From Deltaproteobacteria bacterium (GTDB lineage Bacteria > Desulfobacterota > Desulfarculia > Adiutricales > Adiutricaceae), in NCBI GenBank assembly GCA_031257955.1, contig JAIRNQ010000035.1:1-6276 (forward strand): a stretch of DNA of 6,276 nucleotides, written 5' to 3'. The position numbers were made by a program, and so were the translations under genes. The stretch's first letter is position 1; each line of letters starts with the position of its first letter. Of the stretch, positions 1-4,215 are shown one piece after another. The notes beneath the pieces were generated by a model. The model searched no databases. It saw only the letters and a program-made list of their open reading frames with translations, and was not told the origin of the DNA.

Positions 1-491
1 GTCAGGGCGTAGAGCAGCTTCTGTGGCACGGCCGCCAGGACCAGGGCCAACTTAGTGGGCACGGCCTGGAGGGATCCCAGAAGACTGGAGAGCAAGGCTT
101 CGCGAGAAGGCAACGCGGCTAAGGCTTGAATCTGGGCCGGGGTCAGGGTCTGGTTGCCCAGGATGCCGCCCTTGATGGCGAACTTATTTTGCTCCTTGGC
201 GAACTCCTGAAGTACCTTGGCCAACGCCGCGGGGTCTTCCCTGGTGAAACAAAAGCCGTTGTTGCCGACCAAAAGGGCGTCCAGCTTCTCGGCCGACTGG
301 CCTTGGCTGGCCAGTTTGGCCAGGGTGTTTTTAACCACCCGATACTGGCCACCGGTTTGGCGGACCTTGCCGCGCAAAGCGGCCATGGTAGCCACAGGCA
401 GCGACTTAAAGTCGGTAACGAAGACGGCTTTGGCCGTGGCGAAGTCTTCTTTCAAAAGACCGACCACGGCTTCTTTCTTGCTTTTATCCAC
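1..491 (-). CDS. rplJ: 50S ribosomal protein L10, 3' end outside window
   Basis: L10 anchors the L7/L12 stalk on the 50S subunit beside L11 and binds its own mRNA leader. My translation of the minus strand gives 163 residues beginning MDKSKKEAVVGLLKEDF, followed by typical L10 features: an early TDFKSLPV segment, LRGKVRQTGGQYRVVKNTLAK at about residues 40-60, and a C-terminal LGSLQAVPTKLALVLAAVP helix region. Family length is about 165-175 residues, so only the last few are missing. The start is GTG at 491-489, chosen because AGGAGG lies 8 nt upstream and the product then begins as L10 normally does; no ATG fits. rplL is expected next, beyond the left edge. The gene follows rplA after a structured leader of about 300 nt, consistent with L10-mediated autogenous control. 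Confidence 0.95.
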   Translation of the reverse strand, partial: MDKSKKEAVVGLLKEDFATAKAVFVTDFKSLPVATMAALRGKVRQTGGQYRVVKNTLAKLASQGQSAEKLDALLVGNNGFCFTREDPAALAKVLQEFAKEQNKFAIKGGILGNQTLTPAQIQALAALPSREALLSSLLGSLQAVPTKLALVLAAVPQKLLYAL

Positions 492-520
492 CTAATCATC
501 CTCCTTTCTTAGGCTTTTGT

Positions 521-543
521 CGGCGTCCCAAAAAAGGGCGCCG
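521..543 (-). promoter_or_regulatory. GC stem-loop just upstream of rplJ ribosome binding site
   Basis: CGGCG plus CCC pairs with GGG plus CGCCG, with one bulged base and a six-base loop that is U6 in the rplJ transcript. It lies about 10-30 nt before the AGGAGG of rplJ, so it could affect access to the site. It is not a minus-strand terminator because no U-run follows. On the plus strand the same stem is followed by GATTTTT, which would make an antisense terminator-like signal. Confidence 0.5.
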
Positions 544-574
544 GATTTTTCGGCCCAAGCAAGGTGGCTACGGC

Positions 575-682
575 AACCACGACCTCGACCGGCGGGCAGG
601 CCCATTATGCCTACCGAAGACTCTTTTAGTCACATAATGAGACTAAATTAGACCTAAGTAGGCTACCGGTTGTCTTTGGTCC
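575..682 (-). ncRNA. Candidate L10 ribosomal protein leader (rplJ mRNA)
   Basis: This lies in the 309-nt gap between rplA and rplJ, where many bacteria carry the L10-binding leader. The minus strand has AAGACAACCGGTAG (about 664-677) and, some 70 nt later, CCGGTCGAGGT (about 582-592). These resemble the two halves of the conserved L10-binding internal-loop/kink-turn region of that leader, and CCGG can pair with CCGG. Between them is a perfect 7-bp hairpin (TTTAGTC 625-631 with GACTAAA 641-647, 9-nt loop). The expected role is repression of rplJ-rplL translation when the L10-L12 complex binds. The assignment rests on position and motif resemblance; the exact limits are uncertain. Confidence 0.6.
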
Positions 683-691
683 GAAAATTCG

Positions 692-720
692 TTTAGCCCG
701 TGACAAAGCCGCGGGCTAAA
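692..720 (-). repeat. Perfect 9-bp stem-loop in rplA-rplJ spacer
   Basis: TTTAGCCCG (692-700) pairs perfectly with CGGGCTAAA (712-720) across an 11-nt loop. It is not followed by a U-run on either strand, so it is not a classical terminator. It may be the 5' arm of the L10 leader structure or an mRNA processing site separating rplKA from rplJL transcripts. Confidence 0.5.
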
Positions 721-728
721 ATAAACTT

Positions 729-752
729 AATAAACCGTCATAAGGGTTTATT
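729..752 (-). repeat. AT-rich 8-bp stem-loop downstream of rplA
   Basis: AATAAACC (729-736) pairs perfectly with GGTTTATT (745-752), with an 8-nt loop. In the transcript it lies about 50 nt after the rplA stop and is followed by AAGTTTATTTT, so a weak terminator or processing site is possible. A competing 9-bp pairing also exists (AAAATAAAC 718-726 with GTTTATTTT 746-754), which overlaps the neighbouring GC-rich stem; the region could switch between folds. Confidence 0.4.
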
Positions 753-800
753 TTAATCTAACTAACGTATTAAGGTTTGTAACTTTCTTAAACTATGCGT

Positions 801-1511
801 TTAAACCAAATAGGCTTTGAGATCTTTAACCAACAAGGGATCGATCTTTATCCCCGGGCCCATGGTAGTGGACATGGCAATGCCCTTTATGTAGGCCCCT
901 TTGGAAGTGGTCGGCTTCAGGCGCTGGACCTGATCCAGGAAGGCCGAGACGTTGGCCAAAATCCGGTCCTTGGGAAAGGAGACCTTGCCCATGGGGGCGT
1001 GGACGATGCCGTTTTTCTCGACCCTAAAATCAATCTTGCCGGCCTTGAGTTCTTTTACGGCCGTGCCCACCTCAAAGGTGACCGTGCCCAGCTTGGCGTT
1101 GGGCATCAGGCCCCTGGGGCCCAAGATCTTTCCCAGCCGGCCGACCAGGGCCATCATGTCTGGCGTGGCCACGCTCTTATCGAACTCCAAAAAACCGCCC
1201 TGAACCTTCTCCACCAGATCCTCGGCCCCGACCACATCGGCCCCGGCCTCGGTGGCTTCCCTTTCCTTGTCGCCCTTGGCAAAGACGGCCACCCTGACCG
1301 TCCGGCCCGTTCCGGCCGGCAGGGCCACGGTGCCCCTGACCATCTGATCGGCGTGGCGGGGATCGACGCCCAGGCGAACGGCAATCTCGACCGTTTCGTC
1401 GAACTTGGCCTTGGGCGTTTCCAACAAAAGGTCCACGGCGTCTTCAAAGGTGTATTTCTTAAGGCGATCGACCAAGGTGAGGGCTTGTTGATGTTTCTTG
1501 CTGGCGGTCAT
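801..1511 (-). CDS. rplA: 50S ribosomal protein L1
   Basis: L1 forms the mobile L1 stalk of the 50S subunit at the E site and in many bacteria represses its own operon by binding mRNA. The protein is 236 residues with family hallmarks: FEDAVDLLLE near the N-terminus, LGVDPRHADQMVRGTVALP and GTGRTVRVAVFAKG at about 47-79, GRLGKILGPRGLMPNAKLGTV in the second domain, and TTMGPGIKIDPLLV at the C-terminus. I chose ATG at 1511 (MTASKKHQQAL) because it matches where L1 proteins begin. The frame stays open to an ATG at 1577, but those extra 22 residues (MSPATGREYF...) have no L1 counterpart and lie over two RNA hairpins. The Shine-Dalgarno before 1511 is weak (GGG). It is 170 nt downstream of rplK, in the same unit. 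Confidence 0.96.
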   Translation of the reverse strand: MTASKKHQQALTLVDRLKKYTFEDAVDLLLETPKAKFDETVEIAVRLGVDPRHADQMVRGTVALPAGTGRTVRVAVFAKGDKEREATEAGADVVGAEDLVEKVQGGFLEFDKSVATPDMMALVGRLGKILGPRGLMPNAKLGTVTFEVGTAVKELKAGKIDFRVEKNGIVHAPMGKVSFPKDRILANVSAFLDQVQRLKPTTSKGAYIKGIAMSTTMGPGIKIDPLLVKDLKAYLV

Positions 1512-1530
1512 AAAATCAACCCGAAGGATG

Positions 1531-1572
1531 CCCCCGTCGGCCGGGGGGAAATACTCCCGGCCAGTGGCCGGG
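1531..1572 (-). promoter_or_regulatory. Two tandem GC hairpins in rplA 5' region
   Basis: Hairpin one pairs CCCCCG (1531-1536) with CGGGGG (1542-1547) over a 5-nt loop. Hairpin two pairs CCCGGCC (1556-1562) with GGCCGGG (1566-1572) over a 3-nt loop. Both are perfect and lie 20-61 nt before the chosen rplA start, which has only a weak ribosome binding site. They may be an L1 autoregulatory target, though I cannot identify the 23S-like L1 recognition motif with confidence. Confidence 0.5.
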
Positions 1573-1577
1573 GACAT
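1561..1577. repeat. 17-bp leader repeat, copy upstream of rplA
   Basis: CCAGTGGCCGGGGACAT is the second copy of the element at 2217-2233 (16 of 17 identical, same orientation). It overlaps the upstream-most of the two hairpins in the rplA 5' region. A shared regulatory RNA element for the two r-protein genes, or a small dispersed repeat, are both possible. Confidence 0.5.
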
Positions 1578-1636
1578 ATAATAATCTCTACCGTATCGCT
1601 TTCTGAAGCGTTGACTGCCTAGTCGCCAAGGCCGTT

Positions 1637-1661
1637 CCGGCCCAGCCAGTTGCCGGGCCGG
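1637..1661 (-). repeat. 7-bp stem-loop in rplK-rplA spacer
   Basis: CCGGCCC (1637-1643) pairs with GGGCCGG (1655-1661) over an 11-nt loop; outer AAGG/CCTT bases extend it with a bulge. It lies about 20 nt after the rplK stop. No U-run follows on the minus strand, so termination is unlikely; the plus strand has TTTT after it. An mRNA stabiliser or processing element is possible. Confidence 0.4.
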
Positions 1662-1681
1662 CCTTTTCCTGGCCAGCCGTC

Positions 1682-2107
1682 TTACTTGAGGACTTCCAGA
1701 CCCATGCTTCGGGCCGTGCCGGCGATGATCTTCTTGGCCGCCTCCAAATCGTTGGCGTTTAGATCCTCCATCTTTTTCTTGGCCACTTCCTCCAGCTGTT
1801 CCTGGGTAATTTGGCCAACCTTGGTCCGTCCCGGGGTGCTGGAGCCGCTGGGCAGTTTGGCCGCTTGCTTGAGCAACACCGCCGCCGGCGGGGTTTTGGT
1901 GATGAAGGTAAAGGATCTGTCGGCGTAAACGGTAACGACCACCGGAATGATGGTCCCGACCTTGTCCTGGGTTTTGGCGTTGTAAGCCTTGACGAACTCG
2001 CCCGGATTTACGCCGTGCTGGCCAAGGGCCGGACCAACCGGCGGTCCCGGCACGGCTTGCCCAGCGGGCAGCTGTAACTTTACCTGGGCCAAGACTTTCT
2101 TTGCCAT
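1682..2107 (-). CDS. rplK: 50S ribosomal protein L11
   Basis: L11 forms the GTPase-associated centre with 23S rRNA and the L10-L12 stalk. It is 141 residues, the usual length. Hallmarks: LQLPAGQAVPGPPVGPALGQHGVN (11-34), TVYADRSFTFITKTPPAAVLL (59-79), KVGQITQEQLEEVAKKKM (about 96-113) and the C-terminal DLNANDLEAAKKIIAGTARSMGLEV. The start ATG at 2107 is preceded by GGGAG with 8 nt spacing. Residues 34-36 read NPG where most family members have NIM, a small oddity in the N-terminal domain. It heads the rplK-rplA unit; two candidate promoters lie upstream. In most genomes with this order rplK directly follows nusG; here an AT-rich insert separates them. Confidence 0.97.
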   Translation of the reverse strand: MAKKVLAQVKLQLPAGQAVPGPPVGPALGQHGVNPGEFVKAYNAKTQDKVGTIIPVVVTVYADRSFTFITKTPPAAVLLKQAAKLPSGSSTPGRTKVGQITQEQLEEVAKKKMEDLNANDLEAAKKIIAGTARSMGLEVLK

Positions 2108-2170
2108 TTATCGGTCTCCCTAACCTTTGTCGTTCAACGGGCTACCCAAGGGGCCATCCGTGAACCATAT

Positions 2171-2199
2171 ATCATGCCATGAAACTTGATTCTTGTCAA
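2171..2199 (-). promoter_or_regulatory. Proximal candidate promoter for rplK (P2)
   Basis: A perfect -35 TTGACA (2199-2194) is followed after 17 bp by CATGAT (2176-2171, 4 of 6 matches to TATAAT), with an AT-rich stretch (ATATAT) continuing downstream. Initiation here would give a leader of about 55 nt before the rplK start at 2107. Confidence 0.5.
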
Positions 2200-2216
2200 C
2201 AAATATTTTTCCCCGT

Positions 2217-2233
2217 CCAATGGCCGGGGACAT
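2217..2233. repeat. 17-bp leader repeat, copy upstream of rplK
   Basis: CCAATGGCCGGGGACAT matches 1561-1577 upstream of rplA at 16 of 17 bases, and some similarity continues on the left. In the transcript each copy can form a GC hairpin; the rplA copy is a perfect 7-bp stem, this one has a G-A mismatch. The shared sequence also makes two upstream-frame peptides look alike (MSPAIGRG and MSPATGRE), which I regard as a by-product. Confidence 0.5.
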
Positions 2234-2295
2234 TTCCACCGCGTTGGCCATCAAGCCCCCACCGGTCTTCGGTGTTGGCTTCCAACAAATTGGAT

Positions 2296-2324
2296 ATGGT
2301 AGCACATTTTGCCCATAGGGTCAA
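2296..2324 (-). promoter_or_regulatory. Distal candidate promoter for rplK-rplA (P1)
   Basis: TTGACC (2324-2319, 5 of 6 to consensus) is followed after exactly 17 bp by TACCAT (2301-2296), fitting the TAnnAT pattern, with TGTG just before the -10. A T-tract (2330-2323) abuts the -35 and could act as an AT-rich upstream element. Initiation near 2289 gives a leader of about 180 nt. The AT-rich insert ends immediately upstream, so this promoter explains how rplK-rplA can still be expressed. Confidence 0.6.
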
Positions 2325-2334
2325 AAAAAATTCC
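2324..2334. repeat. Left copy of 11-bp direct repeat bounding the insert
   Basis: AAAAAAATTCC occurs here and again at 4055-4065 in the same orientation, each at the point where GC-rich host sequence gives way to AT-rich DNA. It resembles a target-site duplication or a recombination microhomology. The low-complexity A-tract weakens the case. Confidence 0.5.
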
Positions 2335-2354
2335 ACCTGTGCAATTGGATGAGG

Positions 2355-2411
2355 TTAAGCCGCCAGATAACGCTGTAGCTCTTGAATTTCTTGTGGAGTT
2401 AATTTAGGCAT
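2355..2411 (-). other. Tiny reading frame of 18 codons after the 317-aa gene
   Basis: ATG at 2411 opens MPKLTPQEIQELQRYLAA and stops at 2355, 18 nt after the stop of the upstream gene. The peptide is amphipathic and helix-like with a mixed but natural composition. There is no Shine-Dalgarno. It may be the surviving N-terminus of a gene truncated at the insert edge, a small translated peptide, or chance. I do not recognise it. Confidence 0.25.
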
Positions 2412-2429
2412 AATAATGTTCAGTGAATT

Positions 2430-3383
2430 TTAGCTCGATGATTTATCTATGGATAAAAGTAAGTAACTAGTTTTATCGGATTCTTCTGAAGGAGAAGTGG
2501 CTAATAGTTTAGCTAGAACATTAGTGCCTAAAGGAATAAGTTTCAAGCCGATTATTCCACTTTCGGAAATTTGACCAGAATAAGTTGTAGATTCTGTTTG
2601 AATCATAAAAGATTGTTTTTTAAGATTCCCCATCATTAAAATCCCTTCAACAGAGATTTCCTCTTCAACTACTTTTAGTGTTGAAAAATTGTAATAAAGG
2701 AGTTGTTTTAGTTCTCTAGCATTATCAGGAGTTATTTTAACTGAAAAAGGATGATTTCTAGTTCTAGTGCCAATAATGATATTATTGTCAGTAACAAAAT
2801 TTAAAAATTCACGATAATAGTCTTGAAGTCTGGTAGACATAGAAGTTAAATCTAAATCATCTGAATCATCTTCTCCAGCAAAAAGAGATAAAAATAAGGC
2901 TTCTCCAGCTCTTTCCTTGGTATTACTGAGTAAATGGGGAGAGAAATGATCATTAGCATATTTAACATGTATGCAGAAAGAAGAAGGGGAAAAAGATGTG
3001 ACCAATAACTCATTTTCTGAAAGTAACTTTTTGGTGAAACGAGTACGACTGGATTTGCTCCCGCGAGCAAATTCACCAGTTGCATATCGCAATTTTTGAA
3101 CTTGTTCAATAAATTTGCTTAACATAGAAGCAGGTATCGAATGCTCCTTAACAGGAGCTCCTTCTATAGTTAATTCAATATCAGCCTTTGATTCCAACAT
3201 TTTAGCTGCTTTTAATTCTTCTAAGAGTTCTTGTTTATGGGATTCGAGCGAATTAAAAAATAACCTTGATGGAAAATCAATATTTTTATCTTCTGAAGTA
3301 GTTATTAAGTCTTCTAAATCGGCTAATTGCTCAGTAATTATTTCAACAGAGCGAGGAATATTATCATTGTCTTTCAAAAACAT
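2430..3383 (-). CDS. Uncharacterised 317-aa protein, partner of the NTase-like gene
   Basis: I do not recognise this family with certainty. The 317 residues show no signal peptide or membrane span, so the protein is probably cytoplasmic. Residues about 10-67 are helical and charged (EIITEQLADLEDLI, then SHKQELLEELKAAKMLESKA), compatible with a coiled coil. Residues 69-108 (IELTIEGAPVKEHSIPASML, then SKFIEQVQKLRYATGEFARG) look like a conserved core. An acidic patch EDDSDDLD lies at 171-178. The C-terminal third is beta-rich (ISVEGILMMGNLKKQSFMIQ, TYSGQIS), suggesting a small barrel. I see no helix-turn-helix, nuclease, ATPase or HEPN RxxxxH motif. It starts 34 nt after the upstream gene, probably one operon. 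The start ATG 3383 has only a weak GGA 8 nt before. It is AT-rich, unlike the flanking r-protein genes. It may be the regulator, antitoxin or effector of a two-gene system; this is inference. Confidence 0.75.
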   Translation of the reverse strand: MFLKDNDNIPRSVEIITEQLADLEDLITTSEDKNIDFPSRLFFNSLESHKQELLEELKAAKMLESKADIELTIEGAPVKEHSIPASMLSKFIEQVQKLRYATGEFARGSKSSRTRFTKKLLSENELLVTSFSPSSFCIHVKYANDHFSPHLLSNTKERAGEALFLSLFAGEDDSDDLDLTSMSTRLQDYYREFLNFVTDNNIIIGTRTRNHPFSVKITPDNARELKQLLYYNFSTLKVVEEEISVEGILMMGNLKKQSFMIQTESTTYSGQISESGIIGLKLIPLGTNVLAKLLATSPSEESDKTSYLLLSIDKSSS

Positions 3384-3417
3384 TATACTAATCCGATAGA
3401 TAAGGAAGATAGGAAAA

Positions 3418-3930
3418 CTACTTTTTGTTGACTTCTAACGCTACAAAACCTTTCGATTGGTTATTACGATTATGTCCAAACCATTTCTTCCAATACGTGA
3501 TACTATTGTGATATTTATAATTAAATATATGTTCATCTGGAAATTTAATTATAGAAAACGGATGAGTTAAATATTCTTTTTTCATTTCATTTTTATTTTC
3601 AAAATACCTATTCAATATTATCTCAAAGTTAAATGTTAAATTTAGAATATCATCAAATGGAATAATAACGGCAACATCTACATCGTTAGGGTTTGTTTTA
3701 CTTTCAACAAAAGAGCCATCAATCCAATGGATCGAAGAAAAGAATTGTTGAAGTTTTTGTCTGAAAATTCCATATTTTTCTGCGATTTCATGTCTGGTAG
3801 AGGAATCTGGAAAAGATGTTACGAAAAAGGCTTGAAATTCAGATTCCGTTATGGGATGAATTCCTTCTGGTAAAACTGAGTAGTCGTAGTCTGGTATTTT
3901 TACAAAGGATAAATTAGGATTATTGGGCAT
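3418..3930 (-). CDS. DUF6932-like nucleotidyltransferase-fold protein
   Basis: A 170-residue cytoplasmic protein. Residues 70-86 contain a G-S...D-x-D signature (G72, S73, D83, D85 in IDGSFVESKTNPNDVDVAV), the metal- and nucleotide-binding motif of polymerase-beta-type nucleotidyltransferases. The N-terminal LPEGIHPITESEFQAFF and the C-terminal YWKKWFGHNRNNQSKGFVAL recall proteins annotated as DUF6932, though I name the family from memory. The usual third carboxylate on the later strand is not obvious: the likely strand THPFSIIKF (112-120) has none, so activity may be absent or altered. It is the first gene of the insert operon, with a promoter and two palindromes directly upstream and no Shine-Dalgarno; the mRNA may be nearly leaderless. 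Such small NTases often serve in toxin-antitoxin or defence modules. The substrate is unknown. Confidence 0.75.
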   Translation of the reverse strand: MPNNPNLSFVKIPDYDYSVLPEGIHPITESEFQAFFVTSFPDSSTRHEIAEKYGIFRQKLQQFFSSIHWIDGSFVESKTNPNDVDVAVIIPFDDILNLTFNFEIILNRYFENKNEMKKEYLTHPFSIIKFPDEHIFNYKYHNSITYWKKWFGHNRNNQSKGFVALEVNKK

Positions 3931-3935
3931 ATGTT

Positions 3936-3948
3936 TTATACAGTATAA
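3936..3948. promoter_or_regulatory. 13-bp palindrome over the -10 of the insert operon
   Basis: TTATAC-A-GTATAA is a perfect dyad (6+1+6) centred at 3942. It covers the -10 hexamer of the insert promoter and ends 5 nt before the start codon of the 170-aa gene. The placement is that of a repressor operator. Confidence 0.5.
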
Positions 3949-3971
3949 GTAAATAAACTTTAAAGTTTCAA
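3942..3971 (-). promoter_or_regulatory. Candidate promoter of the insert operon
   Basis: TTGAAA (3971-3966, 5 of 6 to TTGACA) is followed after 18 bp by TATACT (3947-3942, 5 of 6 to TATAAT). Transcription would start near 3935, only about 5 nt before the ATG at 3930, giving a nearly leaderless mRNA; this agrees with the lack of a Shine-Dalgarno. It would serve both insert genes. Confidence 0.6.
3955..3968. promoter_or_regulatory. 14-bp perfect palindrome at the -35 of the insert operon
   Basis: AAACTTTAAAGTTT is a perfect 7+7 dyad that overlaps the -35 hexamer and the spacer of the insert promoter. With the 13-bp dyad over the -10 it leaves almost the whole promoter inside two palindromes, as expected for tight autoregulation. 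A/T-rich DNA makes chance dyads more likely. Confidence 0.45.
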
Positions 3972-4054
3972 AAATAAAGAAATTGGAGTAAAACTCTTGA
4001 GATAATTACTGATATCTTTGAGAAGTCAATTTATAGCAACTATTCCAGAGACAG

Positions 4055-4065
4055 AAAAAAATTCC
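4055..4065. repeat. Right copy of 11-bp direct repeat bounding the insert
   Basis: AAAAAAATTCC matches 2324-2334. Here it forms the U-run of the nusG terminator; at the other end it merges with the T-tract and -35 of the rplK promoter. Collapsing the two copies would restore a compact nusG terminator followed directly by the rplK promoter. Confidence 0.5.
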
Positions 4066-4086
4066 CGCAGCCCCTATCGGCGCGGG
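4055..4086 (-). terminator. Intrinsic terminator after nusG
   Basis: CCCGC (4064-4068) and GCC (4070-4072) pair with GGC (4079-4081) and GCGGG (4082-4086), with one bulged A and a 6-nt loop. In the minus-strand transcript the stem is followed by AAUUUUUUU. The plus strand has a shorter T4 on the other side, so it may be weakly bidirectional. It should end the secE-nusG transcript and shield the insert from readthrough. Confidence 0.8.
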
Positions 4087-4087
4087 T

Positions 4088-4102
4088 TTTATGGGCCACT
4101 TT
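4088..4102. repeat. 15-bp repeat, copy 3' of nusG
   Basis: TTTATGGGCCACTTT is identical to 4741-4755 at the 5' end of nusG, in the same orientation, 653 bp apart. A shared ATTGCCC follows both copies, 5 nt away here and 15 nt away there, hinting at a decayed partial duplication. Confidence 0.45.
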
Positions 4103-4124
4103 GTCAAATTGCCCAGCTACTCCA

Positions 4125-4200
4125 CCGGGCCAGCCCGGGAGAGCCACGAGGCTCGACACCGTGTCCGCCAGGGGCCTCCAGGGGCCGCCAGCCGGCGGCC
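4125..4200 (-). repeat. GC-rich hairpin cluster in nusG 3' untranslated region
   Basis: Three closely spaced perfect stems: CCGGG/CCCGG around 4125-4138, GAGCC (4141-4145) with GGCTC (4150-4154), and GGCCGCC (4183-4189) with GGCGGCC (4194-4200, 4-nt loop). A GACAC/GTGTC palindrome sits at 4155-4165, and CCAGGGGCC is repeated at 4168 and 4178. The tract fills the space between the nusG stop and the terminator and codes for nothing I can recognise. A structured, stabilising 3' untranslated region or a small RNA from the 3' end are possibilities. Confidence 0.5.
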
Positions 4201-4215
4201 GCGGGGCCCAGGCCC

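Larger units (their letters stand above)
2335..4054. mobile_element. AT-rich accessory insert between nusG and rplK
   Basis: About 1.7 kb with markedly lower GC than both flanks and different codon use (A/T-ending codons, many Ile, Lys, Asn). It carries two minus-strand genes (2430-3930), their promoter and a tiny terminal reading frame. It lies exactly between the nusG terminator and the rplK promoter and is bounded by the direct repeat AAAAAAATTCC. I see no transposase, integrase, tRNA-derived attachment site or convincing terminal inverted repeats; only CTGT/ACAG lies near the two ends. I infer horizontal acquisition as a cargo-type island, mechanism unknown. The remaining non-coding parts are 3949-4054 (promoter upstream flank, otherwise featureless AT-rich DNA) and 2335-2429. 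Confidence 0.6.

Noticed and set aside
126..512. Plus-strand and other frames over the rplJ region
   Set aside because: They are shadows; the L10 frame on the minus strand accounts for this sequence.
1512..1577. Upstream extension of rplA to ATG 1577
   Set aside because: The extra 22 residues have no L1 counterpart and lie over two hairpins; the ATG at 1511 matches the family start.
795..1622. Plus-strand frame of 275 codons
   Set aside because: Exactly antisense to rplA, which is unmistakable on the minus strand.
2120..2305. Minus-strand frame of 61 codons in the rplK leader (MLPYPICWKPTP...)
   Set aside because: It overlaps both candidate rplK promoters, has no family resemblance or ribosome binding site, and its likeness to the rplA upstream frame is explained by the shared 17-bp DNA element.
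2335..4054. Insertion sequence or integron interpretation of the insert
   Set aside because: No transposase, integrase, convincing terminal inverted repeats or attC-like structure could be seen.
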